NCBI RefSeq assembly: GCF_900250115.1
Contig: NZ_LT984803.1
Span: 2,817,583 to 2,881,582, forward strand
From: Cupriavidus taiwanensis
GTDB lineage: Bacteria > Pseudomonadota > Gammaproteobacteria > Burkholderiales > Burkholderiaceae
Direction of reading: 5' to 3'
DNA: 64,000 nt
In this document: positions 17,588 to 26,516 of the stretch, piece by piece
How positions within the stretch are numbered: the first letter of the stretch is position 1
Layout: the number at the start of each line of letters is the position of its first letter
Notes under the pieces: generated by a model
What the model saw: the letters and a program-made list of their open reading frames with translations, nothing else
Database searches by the model: none
Told to the model about the DNA's origin: nothing
Made by a program: the position numbers and the translations under genes

Positions 17588-18253
17588 TCAGCGCTCGACG
17601 CGCGTGGGCCGGCGGCGGTTGCCGCGCACCAGCTTCCACAGTCCGCCCAGCACCAGCGGGACCACCGCCGCGCCGATGCCGGCCAGCACGATCAGGTTCA
17701 GGTACTGGCGGATGAACGGCAGGTTGCCGAAGAAGTAGCCGGCAAAGACCAGCCCGACTACCCATGCCAGCGCGCCGATCACGTTGAACATCTGGAAGCG
17801 CGCGAAGGTCATCTGCGACACCCCGGCCACGAACGGCGCGAAGGTGCGCACGATCGGCACGAAGCGCGCCATCACCAGGGTCTTGCCGCCGTGCCGCTCA
17901 TAGAAGTCATGGGTGCGGCGCAAGGCATCCTGGTCGAGGAAGCGCCACTGGTGGTCGAAGACCTTGGGTCCGATCCAGCTGCCGACGAGGTAGTTGACGG
18001 TATTGCCGGTGATGGCCGCGACCAGCAGCAGGCCGATCAGCGCCCATTCATTCATGGCCCCGGTCGCGCAGAAGGCGCCGGCGATAAACAGCAGCGAGTC
18101 GCCCGGCAGGAACGGCAGCACCACCAGCCCGGTTTCGGCAAAAACGATCAGGAACAGGATGGCATAGACCCAATGGCCGTACTGGTCGATGACCGTGCCG
18201 AGGTATTTGTCGACATGCACCAGCATGTCGATGAGCTGCAAAGCGAGATCCAA
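17588..18253 (-). CDS. DedA family membrane protein
   Basis: 221 residues. FLIVFAETGLVVLPFLPGDSLLFIAGA holds the conserved E and FLPGDS, and RFVPIVRTFAPFVAGVSQM is the second signature with the essential arginines. DedA proteins are inner-membrane proteins linked to lipid carrier recycling (some return undecaprenyl phosphate), membrane potential and drug resistance. I chose TTG 18253, which has a GGGGAA ribosome site; an ATG nine codons in (18226) is the alternative. Convergent with the SirB1 gene. Confidence 0.9.
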   Translation of the reverse strand: MDLALQLIDMLVHVDKYLGTVIDQYGHWVYAILFLIVFAETGLVVLPFLPGDSLLFIAGAFCATGAMNEWALIGLLLVAAITGNTVNYLVGSWIGPKVFDHQWRFLDQDALRRTHDFYERHGGKTLVMARFVPIVRTFAPFVAGVSQMTFARFQMFNVIGALAWVVGLVFAGYFFGNLPFIRQYLNLIVLAGIGAAVVPLVLGGLWKLVRGNRRRPTRVER

Positions 18254-18394
18254 GTCGTTCCCCGTGTGGTGTATTGACGGTTTCTTTCCATGCGGCGCCG
18301 GTGTCCGATCCACGCCGCCATCGCCTGAATCATACAAGAGCGGCCGCGCCTTTCCCCCACCTCGGCAACCCGTCTGCGTGGGGGAACGTCCACG

Positions 18395-18400
18395 TATAAT
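18395..18400 (+). promoter_or_regulatory. -10 element of mutL, implying a leaderless mRNA
   Basis: A perfect TATAAT ends 6 bp before the mutL ATG (18407), so transcription would begin at or beside the start codon. The -35 region (around 18372) is poor and there is no Shine-Dalgarno sequence. Confidence 0.5.
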
Positions 18401-18406
18401 CGCCGG

Positions 18407-20389
18407 ATGCCAGCCTCCCCTTCCAGCACCGCCTTGCGCACTACCCAGCAGCCGCGCCCGATCCGGCCGCTGCCGGACCAGCTCATCAGCCAGATCGCCG
18501 CCGGCGAGGTGGTCGAACGCCCGGCGTCCGTGGTCAAGGAACTGCTGGAAAACGCGCTCGATGCCGGCGCCACGCAACTCGGCATCCGCCTGGAGGAAGG
18601 CGGGGTGCGACGCATCGTCATCACCGACAACGGCTGCGGCATTCCCGCCGCCGAGTTGCCGGTGGCGCTGATGCGGCACGCCACCAGCAAGATCGCCTCG
18701 CTCGACGAACTCGAATCCGTGCTGACGCTCGGCTTCCGCGGCGAGGCACTGGCCTCGATCGCGTCGGTGTCGCAGATGTCGCTGACCAGCCGCACCGCGG
18801 CCGATGTCCACGCTACCCAGGTCAGCGCCGATTCGGGCGCGGTGCAGCCGGCATCCGGCGGCGTCGGCACCAGCGTCGACGTGCAGCACCTCTACTTCAA
18901 CACGCCGGCGCGCAGAAAGTTCCTCAAGACCGAACAAACCGAGCTGGGCCACTGCCTGGAGATGGTCAGGCGCGTGGCGCTGGCACGGCCGGACGTGACC
19001 ATCTCGGTCCACCACAACGGCAAGCCGCTGGAGCACTGGAACGCCGGCGACGTCGCCACGCGTACCGCGCAGGTGCTGGGCAACGATTTCGCCCGCGCCC
19101 GGCTGGCGCTGGACGAGCACGCCGACACCCTGAGCCTGTACGGCTTTGCCGGGCTCCCCACCGCCTCGCGCGGCCGGCCGGACCAGCAGTACTTCTTCGT
19201 CAACGGCCGCTTCGTGCGCGACAAGCTGCTCAACCATGCGGTGCGCAGCGCCTACCAGGACGTTCTGCACGGCGACCGCTTCCCGTCGTACGTGCTGTGC
19301 CTGGACTTGCCGCCGGAGATGGTCGACGTCAACGTACACCCGTCCAAGATCGAGGTGCGCTTCCGCGAATCGCGCGCCGTGCACCAGTTTGTCTACCACG
19401 CGGTGCAGCGCTGCCTGGCACGCCAGGCCGGCGCCAATGGCGACAGCCTGCATACCAATGCCGACGGCGAGATCACGCTGCCGCCGGGCCCTGCGACGCC
19501 AGCGGCTGCAGCGCGGCCTGGCGCAGGCGGCGCGGGCCAATGGATCAACTATTCCGCGGCACGGCAGACGGAGCTGGGCATCGCCCAGCCGCGCCAGGCC
19601 TACCTGGGCATGGTGCGCGAGGCCAGCGCGCCGGCGGCACGCCCCTACGGCGCATCCGGCACGGGCGCAGGCGGCTGGGCCGGCGCGTCGGCGCAAGCGC
19701 CGGCATGGCTGGCCGAGGTCCAGGCCGCGCGCGCCGGCGATCCGCCCGGCCTGTTGGAGCGGCTGCCGCCGGCGCCGGGGTCCGACCAGACCGGCGCCGC
19801 CGACGAACACCCGCTCGGCTATGCCATCGCCCAGCTGCACGGCATCTACGTGCTGGCGCAGAACGCGCGCGGGCTGGTGCTGGTCGACATGCACGCGGCG
19901 CACGAGCGCATCCTCTACGAACAGATCAAGGCCGCACTGGACGCGCGCGAGCTGGCCGTGCAGCCGCTGCTGATCCCGGTGACGCTGCCAGCCAGCCCGG
20001 TCGAGCTCGGCGTGGCCGAAGAACACCAGGACACGCTGACGCTGCTGGGTTTCGATATCGCCCCGGTGTCGCCGACCACGCTGGCGGTACGGGCGGTGCC
20101 GGCGCTGCTGCAGCAGGCCGATGCCGAGGCGCTGGCGCGCGACGTGCTGCGCGACCTGCACGCCTACGGCGGCTCGCGCGTGCTGGCCGAGCGCCGCAAC
20201 GAACTGCTCGCCACGCTGGCCTGCCACAGCGCGGTGCGCGCCAACCGCAAGCTCACCGTCGAGGAAATGAACGCGCTGCTGCGCCAGATGGAGCAGACCG
20301 AGCGCGCCGACCAGTGCAACCACGGCCGGCCCACCTGGGTGCAGCTGACCGTGACCGAGCTCGACCGGCTGTTCCTGCGCGGTCAATAA
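18407..20389 (+). CDS. mutL: DNA mismatch repair protein MutL
   Basis: 660 residues. The N-terminal GHKL ATPase is clear: KELLENALDAGAT, DNGCGI, LMRHATSKI, TLGFRGEALASIASV. The DQQYFFVNGRFVRDK stretch follows. The C-terminal dimerisation domain begins near residue 465 (HPLGYAIAQLHGIYVLAQ). No DQHAxxERxxYE endonuclease motif with the Zn-binding partner set is obvious: DMHAAHERILYEQIK is present, as in E. coli-type proteins, but the CPHGRP-type motif appears as CNHGRPTW. Likely works with MutS and hands over to UvrD. miaA follows after 33 bp. Confidence 0.96.
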   Translation: MPASPSSTALRTTQQPRPIRPLPDQLISQIAAGEVVERPASVVKELLENALDAGATQLGIRLEEGGVRRIVITDNGCGIPAAELPVALMRHATSKIASLDELESVLTLGFRGEALASIASVSQMSLTSRTAADVHATQVSADSGAVQPASGGVGTSVDVQHLYFNTPARRKFLKTEQTELGHCLEMVRRVALARPDVTISVHHNGKPLEHWNAGDVATRTAQVLGNDFARARLALDEHADTLSLYGFAGLPTASRGRPDQQYFFVNGRFVRDKLLNHAVRSAYQDVLHGDRFPSYVLCLDLPPEMVDVNVHPSKIEVRFRESRAVHQFVYHAVQRCLARQAGANGDSLHTNADGEITLPPGPATPAAAARPGAGGAGQWINYSAARQTELGIAQPRQAYLGMVREASAPAARPYGASGTGAGGWAGASAQAPAWLAEVQAARAGDPPGLLERLPPAPGSDQTGAADEHPLGYAIAQLHGIYVLAQNARGLVLVDMHAAHERILYEQIKAALDARELAVQPLLIPVTLPASPVELGVAEEHQDTLTLLGFDIAPVSPTTLAVRAVPALLQQADAEALARDVLRDLHAYGGSRVLAERRNELLATLACHSAVRANRKLTVEEMNALLRQMEQTERADQCNHGRPTWVQLTVTELDRLFLRGQ

Positions 20390-20422
20390 GCCGCGCCCGT
20401 TCCTTCGCTTCAAGGCTTGTCG

Positions 20423-21391
20423 ATGTCCGCAGTCCCCCACGATTCCACCGCGCATCCACCCGTAGTATGCCTGCTCGGCCCCACCGCGTCCGGCAAGACC
20501 GCCGCCGCGCTCGCGCTCGCGGCCGACGCGCCGGTGGAAATCATCAGCCTGGATTCGGCGCTGGTGTACCGCGAGATGGATATCGGCACCGCCAAGCCCA
20601 CGCGCGACGAACTGGCCGCGGCGCCGCACCACCTGATCGACATCATTGACCCGGCCGACAGCTACTCGGCCGCGCAGTTTGTCGCCGATGCCGAACGGCT
20701 GATCGCGCAAATTCGGGCGCGCGGCCATGTGCCGCTGATCGTCGGCGGCACCATGCTGTATTACAAGGCGCTGACACAGGGGCTCAATGACCTGCCGCAG
20801 GCCGACGCCGCGCTGCGCGCCGAGCTCGACCAGCTCGCCGCCGAACGCGGCTGGCCGGCACTGCATGCGATGCTGGCCGAGGTCGACCCGGTCACCGCGG
20901 CACGGCTCGCGCCCAATGACGCGCAGCGCATCCAGCGCGCGCTGGAGATCCACCGGCTGTCCGGCCAGCCGATGTCGGCGCTGCTGGCGCGCCAGGCCGA
21001 GGGCCGCACCTTTGCCGGCGCGGCCGACCAGCGCTACCGCGTGATCGCGCTCGAGCCGTCGGAGCGGCTGGCGCTGCATGACCGCATCGCCCGGCGCTAT
21101 GACGCCATGCTGGCGCACGGCTTTATCGAAGAGGTCGAGCGGCTGCGCGCGCGTGGCGACCTGCACCCGGGACTGCCGTCGATCCGCTGCGTCGGTTACC
21201 GGCAGGTGTGGGAATACCTGGACGGCGAGGCCGACTTTGCCACCATGCGCGAGCGCGGCATCGCCGCCACGCGCCAGCTGTGCAAGCGCCAGCTGACCTG
21301 GCTGCGCAGCACACCCGAGCGGCTGGTGGTCGATTGCCTGGCGCCCGGCTATGTCGACCAGGTGCGCACGCTGGCTGACTTCGGGCGCTGA
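20423..21391 (+). CDS. miaA: tRNA dimethylallyltransferase
   Basis: 322 residues. It adds dimethylallyl to A37 of tRNAs reading UNN codons. P-loop [55 protein letters not shown] and [11 protein letters not shown] are all typical. ATG 20423 is preferred over a TTG two codons before. mutL-miaA is a common operon order. Confidence 0.97.
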   Translation: MSAVPHDSTAHPPVVCLLGPTASGKTAAALALAADAPVEIISLDSALVYREMDIGTAKPTRDELAAAPHHLIDIIDPADSYSAAQFVADAERLIAQIRARGHVPLIVGGTMLYYKALTQGLNDLPQADAALRAELDQLAAERGWPALHAMLAEVDPVTAARLAPNDAQRIQRALEIHRLSGQPMSALLARQAEGRTFAGAADQRYRVIALEPSERLALHDRIARRYDAMLAHGFIEEVERLRARGDLHPGLPSIRCVGYRQVWEYLDGEADFATMRERGIAATRQLCKRQLTWLRSTPERLVVDCLAPGYVDQVRTLADFGR

Positions 21392-21470
21392 TCCGGCGGC
21401 AGGCCGGCTGGCATGGCGAGTGCCGGACAGGCGATAATTGCCGCTCCTCGTACTCGCCAGGCCGACCGGC

Positions 21471-21977
21471 ATGTCCAAGCCCACCTTCACGCTGCGCCCC
21501 GCCACCACTGCCGACAGCGAAACGCTGTTCAACCTGATCCTGGCGCTGGCCGAATACGAAAAGCTGACGCATCTGGTCGAAGCCACGCCGCACAAGATCG
21601 AGGCGGCGCTGTTCGGCGCCACGCCGCATGCCGAGGCCGTGCTGGTGGAGGTCGATGCCGATGTCGATGGCAACCGCAAGGCGGTCGGCTTTGCCCTCTT
21701 CTTCCACAACTTCTCGACCTTCCTCGCCAGGCCGGGCCTCTACCTGGAAGACCTGTATGTCGACCCGGCCTGGCGCGGCCACGGCCTAGGCAAGGCCCTG
21801 CTCAAGCACCTGGCCGCGCTCGCGCTCGAGCGTGGCTGCGGCCGCTTCGAATGGTCGGTGCTGGACTGGAACCAGCCGTCGATCGACTTCTACCGGGCCA
21901 TGGGCGCCGACGTGCTGCCGGACTGGCGCATCTGCCGCGTGACCGGCGCCGCACTGGATCGGCTCGGCGCGAAATAA
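21471..21977 (+). CDS. GNAT N-acetyltransferase, spermidine/thialysine type
   Basis: 168 residues. GFALFFHNFSTFLARPGLYLEDLYV is the hallmark of the SSAT-like branch (diamine or thialysine N-acetyltransferases); acetyl-CoA loop WRGHGLGKALL and the C-terminal WNQPSIDFYRAMGA complete the fold. Likely acetylates a small amine; the exact acceptor cannot be read from sequence. A GATAAT lies at 21432. Independent of miaA (79 bp gap). Confidence 0.88.
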   Translation: MSKPTFTLRPATTADSETLFNLILALAEYEKLTHLVEATPHKIEAALFGATPHAEAVLVEVDADVDGNRKAVGFALFFHNFSTFLARPGLYLEDLYVDPAWRGHGLGKALLKHLAALALERGCGRFEWSVLDWNQPSIDFYRAMGADVLPDWRICRVTGAALDRLGAK

Positions 21978-22017
21978 GGCAAGAACGGCCCAACATCGGT
22001 GTTATACACTCGATCCC

Positions 22018-22032
22018 AAACCGCCATACAAT
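22018..22032. promoter_or_regulatory. 15-bp shared sequence upstream of the GntR gene
   Basis: AAACCGCCATACAAT at 22018-22032 is repeated exactly at 27965-27979, upstream of the operon that this regulator faces. It contains TACAAT, usable as a -10 for the regulator gene. Just before it, GTGTTATACAC (21999-22009) has 4-bp inverted arms. Together these are a candidate autoregulatory operator. Confidence 0.5.
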
Positions 22033-22073
22033 GGCAGCACCAACTGTCTTTTTTCCGAACCGCGCCAACCGCC

Positions 22074-22817
22074 ATGCCACGCACCAAAGCCGAACCGCCC
22101 GCCGGGCCTGCCGACGGACTCCCTGAGACCGACGCCGACGGCGCGCGCAGCGCGTCGGTCGAGGCAATCGCCGACCGCATCCTGACCGCGATCTGGGAGC
22201 ACCGCCTGCCGCCGGGCACCAAGCTGGTCGAGGAAAAGCTGGGCGGCGTGTTCGGCGTCAGCCGCACCAAGGTGCGGCTGGCCTTCGCCAAGCTGGCGCA
22301 CGAAGGCGTGCTGACCGTGCATCCCAACCGCGGCACTTTCGTCTCCAGCCCGAGCGTGGCCGAAGCGCGCCAGGTGCTGCATTCCCGCCACCTGCTGGAG
22401 CCGGCGCTGGTGCGCGACCTGGCCCGGGCGATCAGCGCCAGCGGCGTGCGCGCGCTGCGCGAGACCACGCGCCAGGAAGCGCAGGCGCGCGACAGCAACG
22501 ACCGCCGCGCCATCATCCGGCTGTCGGGCGAGTTCCACTGCAAGCTGGCGGAAATGACGGGCAACCAGTACCTGGGCAAGTACATGCGCGAGCTGTGCTC
22601 GCTGACCTGCCTGATCATCGCGCTGTATGACGCGCCGGGGGTGCCGTCATGCCCGCATCATGAGCACGACGATATCGTCGATGCGCTGGAAGCCGGCGAC
22701 GGCGAACGCGCCGCGCGGCTGATGGCCGAGCACCTCGGCCACGTCGAAAGCACGCTGCGGCTGGAGTTGCCGGCCGAAGAAAAGGTCGACCTGGAAGCGG
22801 TATTCGCCGCGGTCTGA
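22074..22817 (+). CDS. GntR family transcriptional regulator, FadR/FCD subfamily
   Basis: 247 residues. The winged helix spans about residues 25-95 (LPPGTKLVEEKLGGVFGVSRTKVRLAFAKLAHEGVLTVHPNRGTFV), followed by an all-helical FCD ligand domain with the usual metal-binding Asp/His set (RLSGEFHCKLAEM, HHEHDDIVDALEAGD and HLGHVE). FCD regulators sense small carboxylates or related metabolites. It converges on the operon 22854-27848 (37 bp between stops) and shares a 15-bp upstream sequence with that operon, so it most likely controls it. ATG 22074 has no strong ribosome site. Confidence 0.9.
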   Translation: MPRTKAEPPAGPADGLPETDADGARSASVEAIADRILTAIWEHRLPPGTKLVEEKLGGVFGVSRTKVRLAFAKLAHEGVLTVHPNRGTFVSSPSVAEARQVLHSRHLLEPALVRDLARAISASGVRALRETTRQEAQARDSNDRRAIIRLSGEFHCKLAEMTGNQYLGKYMRELCSLTCLIIALYDAPGVPSCPHHEHDDIVDALEAGDGERAARLMAEHLGHVESTLRLELPAEEKVDLEAVFAAV

Positions 22818-22853
22818 GCCGCGGCGTCAGCGTGAAGGCAAGCCGGGCGCGGC

Positions 22854-23597
22854 TTAGCGGTGCTCGATGCGCGCCGCCAGCGCGGCGGGCAAACCCAGCG
22901 TGGGCTTGGCATCGGGGCGGCGGAACGTCCCCGCGGTGGCCTTGCGCGGCTGCAGCGCGACCAGCGCCTCGGCCTGCTTGACCGCGGCGGCCATCTGGTC
23001 GACCACCGGCACCGCAATGCGGTCGCGCACGCGCGCGGCCAGGCCGGCCAGCGGCGCGCCGGCGAGGATCACCACATCGGCTTCGTCCTCCACCACCGCG
23101 CGGTTGGCCAGTTCCACCAGCACCGCCTCCTTCTCTTCCTGCACGTCCGACACCGAGGCAAAGCTGCCGTCGAGCATGCGGATGCCGGCCAGCCGGCCGC
23201 GCAGCCCGTGCATGTCGACGCATTCCTCGTACCAGGGCCCCAGCGCGCGCGCAAAGGTGACGATGGCAAAGCGCCGCCCCAGCATGCACGCCGACAGCAT
23301 CGCGGCCTCGGCCATGCCCACCACCGGCAGGTCGAACAGCTCGCGCGCGCCCATCAGGCCGGGATCGCCGAAGGCGGCGATGACCGCGGCGTCGAACTGG
23401 CCGTGATGCTCGGCCAGCATTTCCAGCGCAATGGCGCCGCCTATCTGCGCCTCGGCGCGGGTGGCGATATACGGCACGCCGCGGCTGGCGGTCAGCGGCA
23501 CCAGCTCGGTGCCGGGCGCGGCGGCTTCGGTGGCCGCGGCCATCAGGCGCGCGGTGATGCCTTCGCTGGTGTTGGGATTCAGAACAAGGATTCGCAT
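22854..23597 (-). CDS. Asp/Glu/hydantoin racemase family protein lacking both usual cysteines
   Basis: 247 residues, fourth gene of the operon. MRILVLNPNTSEGIT and the FGDPGL motif place it in PF01177 near hydantoin and allantoin racemases. In these enzymes one catalytic Cys precedes FGDPG and the other lies in a GCAGM-like loop. Here they read IAAFGDPG (Ala75) and ILAGAPLAG, so both positions appear to be non-cysteine. Cys104 and Cys126 remain elsewhere. It may have a different reaction or be a binding or lyase-type protein. It starts 8 bp after the amidase stop, so the two are tightly coupled. Confidence 0.8.
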   Translation of the reverse strand: MRILVLNPNTSEGITARLMAAATEAAAPGTELVPLTASRGVPYIATRAEAQIGGAIALEMLAEHHGQFDAAVIAAFGDPGLMGARELFDLPVVGMAEAAMLSACMLGRRFAIVTFARALGPWYEECVDMHGLRGRLAGIRMLDGSFASVSDVQEEKEAVLVELANRAVVEDEADVVILAGAPLAGLAARVRDRIAVPVVDQMAAAVKQAEALVALQPRKATAGTFRRPDAKPTLGLPAALAARIEHR

Positions 23598-23605
23598 GTC
23601 AGGGA

Positions 23606-24997
23606 TCAGGCAGGGTTGACTAAGGACGCCAGCAGGCCTTCGGCCAGCCGCGCGGCGGCCAGCACGCTGCGGTCGGCACCGCGCGCGCCGGCAATCTGCA
23701 GGCCCACCGGCAGGCCGTCGCGGCCGCTGCCGCAAGGCACCGAGATCGCCGGCGCCAGCGCATGGTTGAAGAAGGGCGTGAACACGGCATGGGCGCGCGG
23801 CTCCACCGCGACGCCGCCGATGCGCTCCGGCCCGAGGCGGTCGTTGCGCCAGGCCACGCACGGCGTGGTCGGGCACAGCAGCAGGTCATAGCGGGTTAAG
23901 AAAGCGGCCACGGCCAGCGCAATCTGGCGGCTGGCCTCGCGCGCGCGCGCCACCTCGGCGCCGGTCCAGGCCAGGCCGCGCTCGATCTGGCGCGCGACGT
24001 CGGCATCGAACAGCTCCGGGTCGCGGCGCCAGGCGTCACCGTAGAGATGGGCCAGCCCGACATGCTGCAGCGGCATCAGCGCGGCCTCGTCGGCGCCCTG
24101 TGGCCACGCCGGGTCGGCGCGTTCGATGCTCAGCCCGGCGGCCTGCAAACGGGCCACGGCCTGCTCGAAGGCCTCGGCGACATCGTCGTCGACCGGCGTG
24201 TCCAGCCCCAGGCGCGGGCTGGCCGCAATCTTCAGCGTATGCAGCGGACGCGCCGCGGCCAGCGCGAAGCCGAGCGTATCGGGGTCACGCGGATCGGCGC
24301 CGGCCAGCGCCTCGAACATCAGCTCGGCATCGGCGACGGTGCGCGTGATCGGCGCCATCACCTGGATACCGTTGAAGGCGTGGGCGAAGCCGATCGCATC
24401 GGGAATCGCGCCATAGGAAGGCTTGAAGCCGACCACGCCGGCATGCGCGGGCGGGCGCCGGCTGGAGCCGCCGCCGTCGGTGCCCAGCGCGAGCGGCGCC
24501 ATGCCGGCCGCCACCGCCACCGCGCAGCCGCCCGACGAGCCGCCCGCGGTCAGCGTGGCATCGAGCGGATGGCGCGTCAGGCCGTAGACCTTGTTGGTGG
24601 TCAGCCCCTTGCAGGCGAACTCCGAGGTGTTGCCCATGCCGAGCACGATTGCGCCGGCCCGGCGCAGGCGCTCGACCGCGATCGCGTCAGCGGGCGCGAT
24701 AAAGTCGCGGTACAGCTGCGAGCCTTGCGTCACGCGCCGGCCCTGGCACCAGATCACGTCCTTGACGATCACCGGCACCCCCGCCAGCAGCGGGCGCTCG
24801 CCCTGCGCCAGGCGCGCGCGCAGTTGCGCCAGGTCGGCCTCGACCAGTTCCTGGCGTTGTTCGAAGACGGCGTTGAGCTGGTCGTTGCGGGCCGCGATGC
24901 GGGCCTGGAACGCCGCGGCCACCTCGGCGGGGTCGAGGCGCCCGGCGGCGACGCGGGCCGCGATGGTGGCGGCGTCCAGGCGGTTGGTCAGTTCCAT
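23606..24997 (-). CDS. Amidase (amidase signature family)
   Basis: 463 residues with the Ser-cisSer-Lys triad: Lys79 in VIVKD, cis-Ser154 in AGGSSGG, nucleophile Ser178 in GTDGGGSSR. Such enzymes hydrolyse amides or carbamoyl groups; next to a hydantoinase-like gene it could open or deacylate the N-carbamoyl product, or hydrolyse another amide. The ATG at 24997 is chosen; a TTG six codons upstream is possible. It follows the hydantoinase by 42 bp. Confidence 0.88.
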   Translation of the reverse strand: MELTNRLDAATIAARVAAGRLDPAEVAAAFQARIAARNDQLNAVFEQRQELVEADLAQLRARLAQGERPLLAGVPVIVKDVIWCQGRRVTQGSQLYRDFIAPADAIAVERLRRAGAIVLGMGNTSEFACKGLTTNKVYGLTRHPLDATLTAGGSSGGCAVAVAAGMAPLALGTDGGGSSRRPPAHAGVVGFKPSYGAIPDAIGFAHAFNGIQVMAPITRTVADAELMFEALAGADPRDPDTLGFALAAARPLHTLKIAASPRLGLDTPVDDDVAEAFEQAVARLQAAGLSIERADPAWPQGADEAALMPLQHVGLAHLYGDAWRRDPELFDADVARQIERGLAWTGAEVARAREASRQIALAVAAFLTRYDLLLCPTTPCVAWRNDRLGPERIGGVAVEPRAHAVFTPFFNHALAPAISVPCGSGRDGLPVGLQIAGARGADRSVLAAARLAEGLLASLVNPA

Positions 24998-25039
24998 GTC
25001 TACAGTGTCGGTCAAGTCGTCAGTCAGGCCAAGCGATGG

Positions 25040-26476
25040 TCACAGGCTGCCGCCCGAGGTGCGGTAGCGCGGCCGTGCCATTTCCGGCAGGCCGCACGGC
25101 AGGAACTCGCCGTGGCCGGCCTGCGCCATGACCTCGCCCTCGTGCGCCACCACCTTGCCGCGCACCAGCGTGGTCACCGGCCAGCCGGTCACGCGCAGGC
25201 CCTCGTATGGGGTGTAGTCGACGGCATGGTGCAGCCCGTCATTGCGGATCGTCACCTCGCGCTGCGGATCCCAGATCGCCAGGTCGGCATCGGCGCCGAT
25301 GGCGATGGTGCCCTTGCGCGGATGCAGGCCGTAGAGCTTGGCCGGGTTGGTCGAGGTCAGCGCGACGAACTGGTTGACCGAGATGCGGCCGCCCACCACG
25401 CCTGCCGAGAACAGCAGCGGCAGCCGCGTCTCCAGTCCGGGGATGCCGTTGGGGATGTACTGGAACGGGACTTCCTGGCCGCCGGGCTTCTTGCCCTGCG
25501 CGTCTTCGTAGCGGAACGGTGCATGGTCGGACGAGAAGATGGTGAAGAGGCCGTCGGCCAGGCCGTCCCAGATCACCTGCTGGTTGCTGCGGTCACGCGG
25601 CGGCGGGCTGCACACGCACTTGGCGCCGTGGTAGCCGGGCTGGTCGAGGTCTTCGGCGGTCAGGAACAGGTATTGCGGGCAGGTCTCGGCAAAGATCTTC
25701 ATGCCGCGGTTGCGCGCCCAGCGGATCTGCTCGACCGCTTCCTTGCCCGAGACATGGACGATCAGGATCGGCACGTCGACCAGTTCCGAGAAGGTGATGG
25801 CGCGGTGCGTGGCCTCGCGCTCGATCGCCATCGGCCGCGCCAGCGCGTGGAACTTCGGCGCGGTGTTGCCGGCCGCCTCCAGCGTGTCGGTCAGCCAGGC
25901 GATGCAATCTGAATTCTCCGCATGCACCATCACCAGCGCGCCTTCCTGGCGCGCCACCGACAGCACCTCGAGGATCTCGCGGTCGTTCAGCTTGAGGTCG
26001 TCGTAGGTCATGTAGACCTTGAACGACGAATAGCCTTCGCGGATCAGGCCCGGCAGCTCGTCGTTCAGCACCGCCTCGGTCGGGTCGGCCACGATCAGGT
26101 GGAAGGCGTAGTCGACCACCGACTTGCCGCCGGCGCGGCGATGGTAGTCGGCCACCGCGGCGCGCAGCGAATGGCCCTTCTCCTGCGCCGCGAACGGGAT
26201 CACCGTGGTGGTGCCGCCGCACGCCGCCGAGACCGAGCCGGTGTTGAAGTCGTCGGCCATGCGAAGGCCATCCGGCATCGGCTGGTCCAGGTGGCAGTGC
26301 GCATCGACGCCGCCCGGCAGCACCAGCTTGCCGCTGGCGTCGATGACCTGCGCGGCCTCGCCCAGGTCATGGCCCAGCTGCACGATGCGGCCGCCGGCGA
26401 TGCCGATATCGCATTGCATGGTGTCGCTGGCGGTCACCACGGTGCCGTTGCGGATGATGAGGTCGAACTGTTTCAC
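25040..26476 (-). CDS. Dihydropyrimidinase / D-hydantoinase
   Basis: 478 residues, cyclic amidohydrolase with a binuclear metal centre. Ligands are visible: His60 and His62 (DAHCHLD), Lys153 (SSFKVYMTYDD, carbamylated in the family), His185 (MVHAEN), His241 (VHVSG) and Asp317 (FSSDHAPF). It hydrolyses the ring of dihydropyrimidines or 5-substituted hydantoins to N-carbamoyl amino acids. The GTG at 26476 opens the conserved start KQFDLIIRNGTVV; no good ribosome site is seen and the MFS stop lies 40 bp upstream. Which ring is the natural substrate cannot be told. Confidence 0.92.
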   Translation of the reverse strand: MKQFDLIIRNGTVVTASDTMQCDIGIAGGRIVQLGHDLGEAAQVIDASGKLVLPGGVDAHCHLDQPMPDGLRMADDFNTGSVSAACGGTTTVIPFAAQEKGHSLRAAVADYHRRAGGKSVVDYAFHLIVADPTEAVLNDELPGLIREGYSSFKVYMTYDDLKLNDREILEVLSVARQEGALVMVHAENSDCIAWLTDTLEAAGNTAPKFHALARPMAIEREATHRAITFSELVDVPILIVHVSGKEAVEQIRWARNRGMKIFAETCPQYLFLTAEDLDQPGYHGAKCVCSPPPRDRSNQQVIWDGLADGLFTIFSSDHAPFRYEDAQGKKPGGQEVPFQYIPNGIPGLETRLPLLFSAGVVGGRISVNQFVALTSTNPAKLYGLHPRKGTIAIGADADLAIWDPQREVTIRNDGLHHAVDYTPYEGLRVTGWPVTTLVRGKVVAHEGEVMAQAGHGEFLPCGLPEMARPRYRTSGGSL

Positions 26477-26516
26477 GGTACGGTTTTGATGTGAGGACAA
26501 GGAGAGCGGCCGCGCT

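Noticed and set aside
17588..21709. An open frame of about 1370 codons on the minus strand spanning DedA and running antisense through mutL and miaA
   Set aside because: Only the first part past 18253 downwards encodes a recognisable protein (DedA). The rest is low-complexity Arg/Gln/Ala-rich translation opposite well-conserved mutL and miaA, a usual effect of high third-position GC.
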